DNA of 64,000 nucleotides from assembly GCF_000264765.2 (NCBI RefSeq), contig NZ_CP006664.1, positions 3,162,001 to 3,226,000 of the forward strand, written 5' to 3'. Each line of letters begins with the position of its first letter. Positions within the stretch are counted from its first letter, which is position 1. Source of the DNA: Edwardsiella anguillarum ET080813. Its GTDB lineage: Bacteria > Pseudomonadota > Gammaproteobacteria > Enterobacterales > Enterobacteriaceae. Below the pieces are notes generated by a model. The model searched no databases. It was not told where the DNA came from and was given only the letters and a program-made list of their open reading frames with translations. Of this stretch, positions 1 through 8,877 are shown piece after piece. Position numbers and translations under genes: made by a program.

Positions 1-456
1 GTCTTTCAGGGGCACACGGCGGCCTATATCGATCTGAGCGGCCCCAAGCAAGAAGTTGCCGAGGCCCTGGAGCGGGTGATGAGCGATGAGATCCAGCTGG
101 GGGAGGATGAGGCCTTTTTCCTGCACCCGGGCGAGCTGGCGCTGGCCGTCACCTATGAATCCGTCACGCTGCCGGACGATCTGGTCGGCTGGCTGGACGG
201 CCGCTCCTCGCTGGCGCGCCTGGGGCTGATGGTTCACGTCACGGCCCATCGCATCGATCCCGGCTGGCAGGGCTGCATCGTGCTGGAGTTTTTTAACTCC
301 GGCAAGCTGCCGCTGGCGCTGCGCCCGGGGATGTTGATTGGTGCACTGAGCTTTGAACCGCTTTCCGCTCCGGCGGCGCGTCCCTATAATCGCCGGGAGG
401 ATGCCAAGTACAAAGGGCAACAGGGCGCGGTAGCCAGCCGGATCGATAAAGACTGA
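1..456 (+). CDS. dcd: dCTP deaminase, 3' part (5' end outside window)
   Basis: Dcd deaminates dCTP to dUTP, the main source of dUMP for thymidylate synthesis in enteric bacteria. The reading frame is open from base 1, so the gene starts upstream of the window; about 151 codons remain of a family length near 193. The visible part holds the trimeric dUTPase-like fold with the conserved segments [20 protein letters not shown] and GCIVLEF, and ends in ASRIDKD as in E. coli Dcd. An internal ATG at 76 is not the start, because homologous sequence ([13 protein letters not shown]) continues upstream of it. asmA follows 38 bases later on the same strand, the order also seen in E. coli. Confidence 0.96.
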
Positions 457-494
457 GCCGCCGACCGTAACGGACGGCCAAGACGGAGGATGGC

Positions 495-2303
495 ATGAGA
501 CGACTTCTCACCACATTAATGATCCTGCTGGTGGTGGTGACGGCGGGCATCAGCGCGCTGCTGCTGTTGATCAATCCCAATGACTTTCGGGCCTATATGA
601 TCAAGCAGGTACAGCAGCGTACCGGCTACGCGCTGACGCTGGACGGCGATCTGCGCTGGCGCGTCTGGCCGCAGCTGAGCATCCTCTCCGATCGTATGTC
701 GCTGCGCGCAGACGGGGCCGCCCAGCCGGTGATCGCGGCTGACAACATGCGTCTCGACGTGCGTCTGTGGCCGCTGCTCTCGCATCAGCTGGAGGTGCGC
801 CGGGTGATGCTGAAGGGGGCGGTGATCCGCCTAACGCCGGACAGCGAGCCGGCGCCGCTGCCGAATGCGCCCCGTTCGCCGGCGGTGCGCAGCGAACCCA
901 TCAGCGATATGGCATGGCGTTTGAACATTCATCAGGTGAAGGTCGAGGATAGCCTGGTGATCTGGCAGGCGCCCGACGGAGAGCCGATCAACCTGCGCGA
1001 TATTGAGCTGAATATCCAGCAGGATGAGACCCGTCATGCCAGCGTCGACTTTTCCAGCCGTATCAACCGCGATCAGCGCGATCTGCAGCTTAGCCTGCAG
1101 GCGGACGTCGATCTGAGCCGCTATCCCCAGCAGTATCGGGCACGGATTGACCATCTGGAGTACCGCTACAGCGGCGCAGGACTACCGTCGGCGGGGATTG
1201 CCGGGCAGGGCAGCATGATCCTGGGCTACAGCGCATCGCCGGCCGCCGTTACCCTGAGCGATCTGAGGCTGAGCGCTAATGACAGCCAGCTGCGCGGCGA
1301 AATCCAGGGGACGCTGGCCGCCATCCCCGAGTACCGGGTAACGCTGCAGGCGGATAACCTGGACTGGGACAGCCTAAGCGGCTGGCAGGCGCAAAGCGCG
1401 GATACCGCCCACGCCGATGCCGGCAATACGCCGCCGCCGCCGCCGGTGGTGTCGCAGGTGGCGCCGCCGGAGAGCAGCGACGAGATGGCATTTCTGCGTG
1501 ATTTTAGCGCCTGGCTGAATATCCAGGCTATGCATGCGACCTACCACGGCATGGCCATAGAGGCGTTTTCCCTGCAGGCCAACAACCGTCAGGGGATGGG
1601 AACGCTGGAGAGCCTGAGCGGTCGCCTGGGAGCGGGGGACTTCGCCATCAGCGGCACGCTGCAAAGCCGGCCGAACCAGGCGGTACAGGTTACGCTTGAC
1701 CCCCGGCTGCGTCAGCTGAGCCTGGAGCCGCTGCTCAAGTCGCTGGCGCTGCCGCCGTTTATCGACGGCTCACTGTCGCTCAGCGGTCATCTGCAGGGCG
1801 AGGGGCTTTCCATTTCCAGCCTGCAGCGGCGCTGGCAGGGCTCTCTCTCCTTGGCGATAGATAATGCCCGGCTGGAGGGAATGAACATCGCCCAGATGAT
1901 CCAGCAGGCCGTGGTGCGCGATCGGCGCGATGTACAGGCTGGGGAGAGCGTGGACACCTTTACCACCTTCCAGAGCCTGAAGGCGGAGGCGGCGCTGCGC
2001 AGCGGTCTTCTCACCCTGAATACGCTGAATGGACACTCACCGCTGCTGGATCTCGGTGGTAGCGGCAGCGTCGATCTGGCGGCCCAACGCTGTGATATTA
2101 ATCTGGGCGTCCGGGTATTGCAGGGCTGGCGCGGTCACGGCACCCTGATCGATACGCTGCAGAAGACTTCCATTCCACTGCATATCTACGGCGACTGGCA
2201 GCAGCTTAACTATCAGATGGATGTCGATAAGGCGCTGCGCGGCTCGCTGGAGCAGCAGGCGCGCGATGCGCTTAAGCAGTGGCTGCAGAAGCGCCACGAA
2301 TAG
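495..2303 (+). CDS. asmA: AsmA family outer-membrane biogenesis protein
   Basis: A 602-residue protein with one N-terminal membrane segment (roughly residues 4-25) followed by a long periplasmic AsmA domain. E. coli AsmA is 617 residues. The family belongs to the AsmA-like/VPS13-type proteins thought to help move phospholipids to the outer membrane. A proline-rich linker around residues 310-325 interrupts the N-terminal and C-terminal AsmA regions; such linkers vary in the family. The start ATG is preceded by an AGACGGAGGATGGC ribosome-binding region. It follows dcd closely and is probably co-transcribed with it. A 14-bp hairpin lies just after the stop. Confidence 0.93.
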   Translation: MRRLLTTLMILLVVVTAGISALLLLINPNDFRAYMIKQVQQRTGYALTLDGDLRWRVWPQLSILSDRMSLRADGAAQPVIAADNMRLDVRLWPLLSHQLEVRRVMLKGAVIRLTPDSEPAPLPNAPRSPAVRSEPISDMAWRLNIHQVKVEDSLVIWQAPDGEPINLRDIELNIQQDETRHASVDFSSRINRDQRDLQLSLQADVDLSRYPQQYRARIDHLEYRYSGAGLPSAGIAGQGSMILGYSASPAAVTLSDLRLSANDSQLRGEIQGTLAAIPEYRVTLQADNLDWDSLSGWQAQSADTAHADAGNTPPPPPVVSQVAPPESSDEMAFLRDFSAWLNIQAMHATYHGMAIEAFSLQANNRQGMGTLESLSGRLGAGDFAISGTLQSRPNQAVQVTLDPRLRQLSLEPLLKSLALPPFIDGSLSLSGHLQGEGLSISSLQRRWQGSLSLAIDNARLEGMNIAQMIQQAVVRDRRDVQAGESVDTFTTFQSLKAEAALRSGLLTLNTLNGHSPLLDLGGSGSVDLAAQRCDINLGVRVLQGWRGHGTLIDTLQKTSIPLHIYGDWQQLNYQMDVDKALRGSLEQQARDALKQWLQKRHE

Positions 2304-2314
2304 CGCCGTCTCCT

Positions 2315-2355
2315 CGCCGCACCTCCGCATCGCCCGACGACGCGGAGGTGCGGCG
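2315..2355 (+). terminator. Hairpin after asmA, possible terminator
   Basis: A perfect 14-bp stem (arms 2315-2328 and 2342-2355, loop 13) begins 11 bases after the asmA stop. There is no clear T-run on the plus strand, so this may be a Rho-independent terminator of modest strength or an mRNA 3'-end stabiliser. Confidence 0.55.
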
Positions 2356-2415
2356 GGATAAAAATATACCTGCATCACACTCTCCCCGTACTCCACGCCG
2401 TCACATCGGGAAAAC

Positions 2416-2446
2416 TTGACAAATATCAGTAAAATAATCTTATCAT
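2416..2446 (+). promoter_or_regulatory. Candidate dcuC promoter with FNR-like dyad
   Basis: A perfect -35 hexamer TTGACA (2416-2421) lies 19 bp from TATCAT (2441-2446), a 5/6 match to the -10 consensus. The -35 region overlaps TTGAC-AAAT-ATCAG (2416-2429), an 8/10 match to the FNR site TTGAT-N4-ATCAA. In E. coli dcuC is activated anaerobically by FNR, so the site makes sense, but its spacing from the -10 is not canonical for FNR activation. Confidence 0.35.
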
Positions 2447-2562
2447 TTGGGCACAGTGCGGTAGTTTTGACCGTGTTGAAAGGAATTGACAATTAATAAA
2501 GGCAGAAACAATGCCTGTCTGGGGTGTGGCTGAGCCCGCCTGTCTATTTGTTGAGGAAGAAT

Positions 2563-3921
2563 ATGCTTGAGCTACTGATTGGGGTCGTGGTCGCCGTTGG
2601 CGTCGGGCGTTACATTATTAAAGGATATTCCCCCACCGGGGTACTGATGACCGGCGGCCTGCTGCTGCTGATCATCAGCGCGCTGATGGGGCACGATGTC
2701 CTGCCCGCTAGCGCGAAGTCGACCGGCTGGCGCGCGACCGATATCGTTGAGTATGTAAAAGTGCTGCTGATGAGTCGCGGCGGCGACCTCGGCATGATGA
2801 TCATGATGCTGTGCGGCTTTGCTGCCTATATGACCCATATCGGCGCTAACGATGTGGTGGTCAAGCTGGCCTCACGCCCGCTGCGCTACATCAACTCGCC
2901 TTATCTCCTGATGATTGCGGCCTATTTTGTCGCCTGCCTGATGTCGCTGGCCGTTTCGTCGGCCACCGGGCTGGGGGTACTGCTAATGGCGACCCTGTTC
3001 CCGGTGATGGTCAACGTAGGGATTAGTCGGGGAGCGGCGGCGGCTATCTGCGCCTCGCCTGCGGCGATCATTCTGGCGCCGACCTCCGGCGACGTGGTGC
3101 TGGCTGCCAAGGCGTCTGAAATGCCGCTGATCGACTTTGCCTTTAAAACAACCCTGCCCATCTCCATCATCGCCATCGTTTGCATGGCGATTGCCCACTA
3201 TTTCTGGCAGCGCTACCTGGACAACAAGGAGCAGGCGCAGCACGAGATGCTGGATGTCAACGAGATCACCACCACGGCGCCGTCGTTTTACGCCATTCTG
3301 CCCTTTACGCCGATCATCGGCGTGCTGGTGTTTGACGGCAAGTGGGGGCCGCATCTGCACATCATCAGCGTCCTGGTTATCTGCATGCTACTGGCATCGG
3401 TGACGGAGTTTCTGCGCAGCTTCGACGCCAAAAAGGTCTATAGCGGGCTGGAGGTGGCCTACCGCGGGATGGCGGATGCCTTTGCCAGCGTGGTGATGCT
3501 GTTGGTGGCGGCCGGGGTCTTTGCCCAGGGGCTGAGCACCGTCGGCTTTATCAGCAGTCTGATCGAGCTGGCGCAGTCCTTTGGTACCGGCGGCATCATC
3601 ATGATGCTGGTGCTGGTGGTGATCACCATGCTGGCGGCGATGACCACCGGCTCCGGCAACGCGCCGTTTTACGCCTTTGTCGAGCTGATCCCCAAGCTGT
3701 CCGGCCAGATGGGTATCAACCCGGCCTACCTGACCATTCCGATGCTGCAGGCTTCCAACTTGGGTCGCACCCTGTCGCCGGTCTCCGGCGTGGTGGTCGC
3801 CGTCTCCGGGATGGCCAAGATCTCCCCCTTCGAGGTGGTTAAACGCACCTCTGTGCCGGTGCTGGTTGGCCTGGTGGTGGTGATCGTCGCCACCGAATTT
3901 ATGGTGCCGCTGCATCGCTAA
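2563..3921 (+). CDS. dcuC: Anaerobic C4-dicarboxylate transporter DcuC
   Basis: A 452-residue inner-membrane carrier with about 11-12 hydrophobic segments. It closely follows E. coli DcuC (461 residues), including YIIKGYS near the N terminus and the block SSATGLGVLLMATLFPVM. DcuC exports succinate and exchanges C4-dicarboxylates during fermentation. The start at 2563 (MLELLIG) is chosen over an in-frame upstream ATG at 2524 because GAGGAAGA sits just before it and the family begins there. The extra 13 residues from 2524 (MWLSPPVYLLRKN) match nothing in the family. The gene stands alone, with its own candidate promoter and a strong terminator. Confidence 0.94.
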   Translation: MLELLIGVVVAVGVGRYIIKGYSPTGVLMTGGLLLLIISALMGHDVLPASAKSTGWRATDIVEYVKVLLMSRGGDLGMMIMMLCGFAAYMTHIGANDVVVKLASRPLRYINSPYLLMIAAYFVACLMSLAVSSATGLGVLLMATLFPVMVNVGISRGAAAAICASPAAIILAPTSGDVVLAAKASEMPLIDFAFKTTLPISIIAIVCMAIAHYFWQRYLDNKEQAQHEMLDVNEITTTAPSFYAILPFTPIIGVLVFDGKWGPHLHIISVLVICMLLASVTEFLRSFDAKKVYSGLEVAYRGMADAFASVVMLLVAAGVFAQGLSTVGFISSLIELAQSFGTGGIIMMLVLVVITMLAAMTTGSGNAPFYAFVELIPKLSGQMGINPAYLTIPMLQASNLGRTLSPVSGVVVAVSGMAKISPFEVVKRTSVPVLVGLVVVIVATEFMVPLHR

Positions 3922-3941
3922 GGACATAGCCGCAGTGAGAG

Positions 3942-3968
3942 GGCAGGCCGAGTGGCCTGCCTTTTTTT
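3942..3968 (+). terminator. dcuC Rho-independent terminator
   Basis: Stem GGCAGGCC (3942-3949), loop GAGT, GGCCTGCC (3954-3961), followed by seven T residues. It lies 20 bases after the dcuC stop. Confidence 0.9.
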
Positions 3969-3969
3969 A

Positions 3970-4344
3970 TCTTTAGAATTCCCATATGGGGCAGGGGATA
4001 GCGCGGGGCACACATTAAGGATGTGAAGGGGGCGCGGTTAAAAACTCATTCCGATGCAATCCCGCGGTACCGCGTCGGGGTGTGCGATTGGCATCGCGGA
4101 AATAATTGTATGATAAAACATCAACCGGCCTTAAAAATAGAAATCAGATATATTTTGACTTGTTTCGATAGCCGTTACGTATAAAAATTGGTACGGCATA
4201 GCACCGTTGGTGAGGTGCCATGACAGAGAAGAGAGAGTGCATAGGTGTTGTAAATGAGTGTTTTCTTATAACTTGTTGTTTTGTAAATAATTACTACAGT
4301 AAGGTATGAGTGTAAACGCAGCAGAAGCGTCGGTACAGAGTAGT
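3970..4344. other. Gene-free region upstream of the polysaccharide locus
   Basis: No convincing gene is seen between the dcuC terminator and the JUMPstart element. The left part is GC-rich and includes the 12-bp palindrome CGCGGTACCGCG at 4063-4074; from about 4090 the composition becomes AT-rich, marking the edge of the polysaccharide locus. A minus-strand reading frame at 4175-4453 crosses the JUMPstart element and looks like chance. Confidence 0.6.
4155..4185 (+). promoter_or_regulatory. Candidate promoter of the polysaccharide operon
   Basis: TTGACT (4155-4160) and TATAAA (4180-4185) are separated by 19 bp, longer than ideal. The position fits a promoter that would place the JUMPstart/ops element inside a long untranslated leader, as in other O-antigen and capsule operons. 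Confidence 0.35.
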
Positions 4345-4383
4345 CAGTGCATTGGTAGCTGTAGAGCCAAGGGCGGTAGCGTA
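4345..4383 (+). promoter_or_regulatory. JUMPstart element with ops site
   Basis: The 39-bp segment matches the JUMPstart consensus found upstream of enterobacterial polysaccharide operons. It ends in the ops core GGCGGTAGCGTA (4372-4383), which differs from GGCGGTAGCGTG only at the last base. The ops site pauses RNA polymerase and recruits RfaH, which suppresses termination through long operons. It lies 72 bases upstream of wzx. Confidence 0.93.
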
Positions 4384-4455
4384 GATATATGTTTATTTCT
4401 TTAGTAATTAAAATTACGTTTCCATAACAAAATATCCAATTTAAGCGATTCAATT

Positions 4456-5703
4456 ATGTCTCTTTTAAGGAAAAATATAGTATATTTACTTATTTTACAA
4501 GGAAGTAGTTATGTAGTTCCGCTGCTCACAATACCATATCTAACAAGAACACTAGGCTTGTATGAGTTTGGCATATATGGGCTGGTATTGAATGTTTCAC
4601 AGTATTGTGTTTTGTTCGTCGATTTTGGATTTAATTTTACATCAACAAAAAAAATAGCACAAAACCAAGGTGACACTAAGTATATATCTCATGTTTTTTG
4701 GACTACAATATATACAAAAGCAATGCTTTGTGGCTTGATTAGTGCTGTCATACTCTTTCTTGTTTATTTTCATTTTAATGGAATATTTAAGCCTCAGTTG
4801 GTTTATATTTTAATTATGCTTGTTGGCACTGTTATCATGCCAGTGTGGTACTTTCAAGGGATTGAAGAGTTATCCTCAGTGACGAAAGTAACCTTGTTCG
4901 CGAGATTAATTACGTTACCCTTGTTTTTTATATTCGTCCAGGGGGAAGAGGATGTCTCTGCGGCCGTTATTATTCAATCGGCAACCGGTTTTATCGGTGG
5001 GGTTATGGCATGCTTGATTATCTATAAATCAAAAAAAATAAAGCTCGTCTCTGTAAGCCTTAATGATATTATTCTAACCATAAGAGATAGCTATAGTGTT
5101 TTTGTGGCTATGATATCAATAAATCTTTATACAATAAGTAGTGGTATTATCATCGCCGCAGTTAGTACTATCGATCAAGTGAGTATATATACTGCAGCAG
5201 ATAGAATTAAAGGGGCCGTATTAGGCGTTTTCCTTATATTGGGGAATGCATTCTATCCTAGATTGAGTAATTTATTTATTACGAGCAGACGTGATGCTTT
5301 CTTATTAGTTAAGAGGATCTTGGCTTTTCAGGGAGGGGCTGCATTATTTATTGGTGTTGTAATGGCTGTTTTTTCTGGACCACTCGCAACATTAATTTAT
5401 GGTGATAAATATGAGATGGTGTCAACATTATTTGTAATATATTCGCCGATATATTTGTTGGTTTTAACGGCAACGGTCTTTGGTAACTATATTTTGTTGC
5501 CCTGTGGGTATAAGAAAGAATATACGGTCATGCCAATTGTTTGTGTAATTATCCATTTGCCATTATGTTATTTCTTGGCTAAAACATATGGAGCAATAGG
5601 CGCCTCACTATCAGTCGTTTTTGTCGAAATTATTGCTTTGTTTCTACTCTCTTTTGTTTTGTATAAAAAGGGATTGATGAGAGAGATAATCGGTAAAGTA
5701 TGA
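4456..5703 (+). CDS. wzx: O-antigen flippase Wzx (module A)
   Basis: A 415-residue integral membrane protein with about 12 hydrophobic segments, typical of the Wzx/MATE-like polysaccharide flippases. The N-terminal region (RKNIVYLLILQGSSYVVPLL, then TIPYLTRTLG) is a hallmark of O-unit flippases. Wzx moves undecaprenyl-diphosphate-linked O units across the inner membrane. It is the first gene after the JUMPstart element and overlaps the next gene by 4 bases (ATGA). Codon use is AT-rich, unlike flanking core genes, which fits horizontal transfer. A second flippase-like gene lies at 21701 in the same locus. Confidence 0.9.
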   Translation: MSLLRKNIVYLLILQGSSYVVPLLTIPYLTRTLGLYEFGIYGLVLNVSQYCVLFVDFGFNFTSTKKIAQNQGDTKYISHVFWTTIYTKAMLCGLISAVILFLVYFHFNGIFKPQLVYILIMLVGTVIMPVWYFQGIEELSSVTKVTLFARLITLPLFFIFVQGEEDVSAAVIIQSATGFIGGVMACLIIYKSKKIKLVSVSLNDIILTIRDSYSVFVAMISINLYTISSGIIIAAVSTIDQVSIYTAADRIKGAVLGVFLILGNAFYPRLSNLFITSRRDAFLLVKRILAFQGGAALFIGVVMAVFSGPLATLIYGDKYEMVSTLFVIYSPIYLLVLTATVFGNYILLPCGYKKEYTVMPIVCVIIHLPLCYFLAKTYGAIGASLSVVFVEIIALFLLSFVLYKKGLMREIIGKV

Positions 5704-6671
5704 AGTTACTGTCTATAATTATTCCTGTGTACAATACTAGCATGTATTTGCATGCTTGTCTCAATTCGGTATTCAAGCAATATGATGAGTCTCTTGAGGT
5801 AATTATTGTTAATGATGGCTCAACAGATAATTCTCTTGATATTATAAATGGCTATGAAGGTAAATATTCATTTATAAATATCAATAAAGTTAATGGAGGA
5901 TTATCTAGTGCAAGAAATAGTGGATTGTCAGCCGCTACCGGTAAATATATTGCATTTTTAGATTCAGACGATATGTGGACTGATGGTATTTATGAAGTCA
6001 TTAAAGGAAAACTATTAAAGCATAATCCAGATTGTTTATCGTTTCCATATATATCGGTTGATGCCGATGGTGATCCTATTCCCGTTAAGGAGGGAATAGG
6101 AGACATATCAGCACAAGAAGATGATTTTATTTTAAATGATCCTATTAATATCTTTAAAAAATCAGACTGGTTCGCCTGGCGTTTTATTTATAAAAAAACA
6201 TTATTTTCCCATATTCGCTTTGATGAAGGCCGTCGATTTGAAGATCAACTGATTATCCCAATATTAGTAGCTCGGTCAAAAAAAATAATTGATACTCAGA
6301 TGCCTATAGTTAAATATAGGAAAAACAGTTCAGGGATAACCTCTAATTTAAAATTAAGTGATCTAAATGATAGCGAGTTTGGTATCCTAAGATATATTCG
6401 GATATATTATCTTGCTAAGAGTAAGAAACAATGGGCAATATTATTGTCTAACTTATATATTTCACATATATCCAAATGTGCAAGGCTATATCATGAAGAT
6501 GCTATCTTGGCTAAAGAGTCTTGCTTTTATATTAACAGGATCATTCCATCGCGAGTTTTTGCTGCTGGAAAAATAAAACCTCTCTTATATTATGCTTTCA
6601 GGAAAACTCTCTTTGCTAGATTAACTAAGGCTGTAGAAAAAGAAGTTTTCAAAACAAACAAAATCATATAA
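5700..6671 (+). CDS. Family 2 glycosyltransferase
   Basis: A 323-residue GT-A fold transferase. The N terminus reads LLSIIIPVYNT, followed by IIVNDGSTDNS (around residues 34-44), NGGLSSARNSGL and the metal-binding LDSDDMW (around residues 88-94). The last 120 residues are basic and may touch the membrane or lipid carrier. It probably adds one sugar of the module A repeat on the cytoplasmic face; donor and acceptor cannot be told from sequence. It overlaps wzx by 4 bases and is followed 15 bases later by wzy. Confidence 0.87.
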   Translation: MKLLSIIIPVYNTSMYLHACLNSVFKQYDESLEVIIVNDGSTDNSLDIINGYEGKYSFININKVNGGLSSARNSGLSAATGKYIAFLDSDDMWTDGIYEVIKGKLLKHNPDCLSFPYISVDADGDPIPVKEGIGDISAQEDDFILNDPINIFKKSDWFAWRFIYKKTLFSHIRFDEGRRFEDQLIIPILVARSKKIIDTQMPIVKYRKNSSGITSNLKLSDLNDSEFGILRYIRIYYLAKSKKQWAILLSNLYISHISKCARLYHEDAILAKESCFYINRIIPSRVFAAGKIKPLLYYAFRKTLFARLTKAVEKEVFKTNKII

Positions 6672-6686
6672 TGGGATAACTTGCTA

Positions 6687-8048
6687 ATGGTCAACAATGA
6701 TAATAAGAGATTTGCTTTTTTTCAGCTTATTATTTATGTATTAATGATTCCAGTTTTGTTTTTTCTGTTTTTTCAACACGATGGCAGTGAGTTAAGGTTA
6801 TTAGAGCTTGCTTTGCCATTATTTATTATTTGTATATTTATATCTAATTTTATCTGTAAAATATATATTAATTCAACTTATTGCTTGTTTTTGATTGCAT
6901 TCTCATTATTTATCTGTGGTAGGTTCTTTATTGCCTTCATCGGCGGCGATGTCAATGTATTTAGCATGAACTTCTTTGTTAATTATACGTTAAATGATTA
7001 TGACGCAGTAACGTTAACTTTATATATATTTGTTTTTTTATGCTCTATGGATTTTGGCTACAAAATAGCGTTTTTTAGTAATTTATCTTTTAAACCTGTT
7101 GCATTAGATGAACAATGGATGCGACGCTTTTGCAATGTTGCACTCTTATTAAGTCCGTTATTTCTCATCGAACTCATGTCGACAGTTCTAGATGCTATTA
7201 GAGGCGGGTATCTAGCATCTAAACTCTGGCAAGATAAGGCATACAGTCTTCCATTAAGCAGTCTAGCCCAAACTATTTTTGCGATTGGATTTTCCTATGC
7301 GATAGTTGTTGGATATAGGAAAAAATGGTTTGTTGGAATATATATAACAACTATTATTTGCTCTACCGTTATCGGTGCTCGTGGACCATTGTTAGTTAGT
7401 CTTCTCCTTTTGATCTGGTTGATTGGACGAAATGGTGCTAAAAATTTAGGCGTGTTTAGGTTTTTAACCATTTCATTAATCAGTGTGATTTTACTATCTG
7501 CCTTTATACAAATAATGTCATATCGAGGCAGTGGGAGTTTTTCTGATTTTTCATTAGTGAAGTTTTTATCTACCTTCCTTTTTAATCAGGGGGTATCACT
7601 AATGGTATTTGATCTATCAACTAAGGTTAGTAATTACCCTATATTAAGCTATTTTCAGACGATTTTCCCTGGTGCTAGTGCTATAGCCTCTATCTTTATA
7701 CCAGTTGAATATTATATGACTGGTTTTCAACACTATATGGCTAAGACGCTAGATGAAAGTCTGTTTGCTAGAGGGTTTGGATTAGATTGGACATTGATGA
7801 GTGATTTCTATGTTTTTGGTGGTAGAAATATTTTAGGTTTTTCATTCTTGGCCTTTAGCTTTGGGCTTTTGCTCTCTACTTTGCAAAATGCTTCTAAGAA
7901 TCTATTTTGGCTTGTTTTATTGACTGCGATCTTTACGCGCCTAGTATTTTTACCAAGATCCTCATTGGTTATAATATCGCCGTTCTGTTTTTATTTTTTG
8001 TTTTTTGTTTTTTTAATGCCAAAGATTAAGATTGGCATTAAAAAATAA
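6687..8048 (+). CDS. wzy: O-antigen polymerase Wzy
   Basis: A 453-residue protein with about 10-12 membrane segments and little charge, as expected for Wzy. The segment around residues 225-250 (GARGPLLVSLLLLIWLIGRN) and the following YRGSGSFSD stretch resemble oligosaccharide repeat-unit polymerases; large loops on either side fit periplasmic catalytic loops. Wzy joins O units into polymer in the periplasm. The ATG at 6687 is preferred to a TTG at 6681. It is the only Wzy-like gene seen in the locus although two flippases are present. Very AT-rich. Family sequence identity is usually low, so the call rests on topology and context. Confidence 0.8.
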   Translation: MVNNDNKRFAFFQLIIYVLMIPVLFFLFFQHDGSELRLLELALPLFIICIFISNFICKIYINSTYCLFLIAFSLFICGRFFIAFIGGDVNVFSMNFFVNYTLNDYDAVTLTLYIFVFLCSMDFGYKIAFFSNLSFKPVALDEQWMRRFCNVALLLSPLFLIELMSTVLDAIRGGYLASKLWQDKAYSLPLSSLAQTIFAIGFSYAIVVGYRKKWFVGIYITTIICSTVIGARGPLLVSLLLLIWLIGRNGAKNLGVFRFLTISLISVILLSAFIQIMSYRGSGSFSDFSLVKFLSTFLFNQGVSLMVFDLSTKVSNYPILSYFQTIFPGASAIASIFIPVEYYMTGFQHYMAKTLDESLFARGFGLDWTLMSDFYVFGGRNILGFSFLAFSFGLLLSTLQNASKNLFWLVLLTAIFTRLVFLPRSSLVIISPFCFYFLFFVFLMPKIKIGIKK

Positions 8049-8052
8049 TCAG

Positions 8053-8877
8053 ATGGAACTTTCTACTCTTATGTTTACAGTATTCACGCCAACGTTTAAT
8101 CGAGCAAAAACCCTGCATCGTTGCTATGAAAGCATTCTTCATCAAGGATATGATGATATAGAATGGATTATTATTGATGATGGTTCAACTGATAATACAA
8201 AAGATATTGTGAATAATTTTATTAAGGATGGAAAAATTCACATTAACTATATTTATCAAAATAACGCTGGAAAGCAGTCAGCATGGAATAGAGCAATAAA
8301 AGAGGCGCGAGGGGAGTTTTTTATCGGTTTGGATTCTGATGATGAGTTAGTATCTTCTGCACTGTTCAAATTAAAACCATATGTTAAATTGCTAGATGAA
8401 AGAAAAGATTTAATAGGACTGCGTTGTTTGGCTATTAGAAAGTCAACAGGTAAGCCTGATAGTTTATTTCAGGTTGGCGGCGGTGGCATTGCCAGCTGGT
8501 ATGATGAATTTGCCAGTGCTATTTTTGGTGAAAGGATTGATGTATTTAAAACAAAAATTATTTCGGAATTTCCATATCCAGTTGTTGATGGAGTAAAATT
8601 TATTCCAGAAATTTGGTTCTACTCGATTGTGTCAAAAAAATATAAATTCATATATTTAGATGAGCCTTTGAGTATTTTTCATGATCAGGAGGTGGTAGGA
8701 CGCCTTAGCAAAAGTTCTTTTTCTATGAATGCTCGAGGCCATTTGATTTCAAGATCTGCGATGCTAAAAAATATCCCTATAAGATGCTTTATGAAAAACC
8801 CAATAGGTTTTATAAAAACTGTTATTCGGTATTTTCAGGCTGTTTTATACTGTATCTTAAAGAGATATAAAATATGA
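8053..8877 (+). CDS. Family 2 glycosyltransferase
   Basis: About 274 residues with a GT-A fold: TVFTPTFNRAKTLHRCY near the N terminus, then IIDDGSTDNT, NNAGKQSAWNRAI and the metal site LDSDDE. This pattern is common in WbbL/WbyL-like O-antigen transferases, but the sugar is unknown. The frame is open upstream to a TTG at 8032 that overlaps wzy; the ATG at 8053 is chosen, with 8071 (MFTVFTPTFNR) also possible because neither has a clear Shine-Dalgarno sequence. It overlaps the following GT4 gene by 4 bases, so the genes are translationally coupled. Confidence 0.85.
   Translation: MELSTLMFTVFTPTFNRAKTLHRCYESILHQGYDDIEWIIIDDGSTDNTKDIVNNFIKDGKIHINYIYQNNAGKQSAWNRAIKEARGEFFIGLDSDDELVSSALFKLKPYVKLLDERKDLIGLRCLAIRKSTGKPDSLFQVGGGGIASWYDEFASAIFGERIDVFKTKIISEFPYPVVDGVKFIPEIWFYSIVSKKYKFIYLDEPLSIFHDQEVVGRLSKSSFSMNARGHLISRSAMLKNIPIRCFMKNPIGFIKTVIRYFQAVLYCILKRYKI

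Noticed and set aside
4175..4453. A 92-codon minus-strand frame upstream of wzx
   Set aside because: It crosses the JUMPstart leader, has no clear ribosome-binding site or similarity, and is best explained by AT-rich chance.
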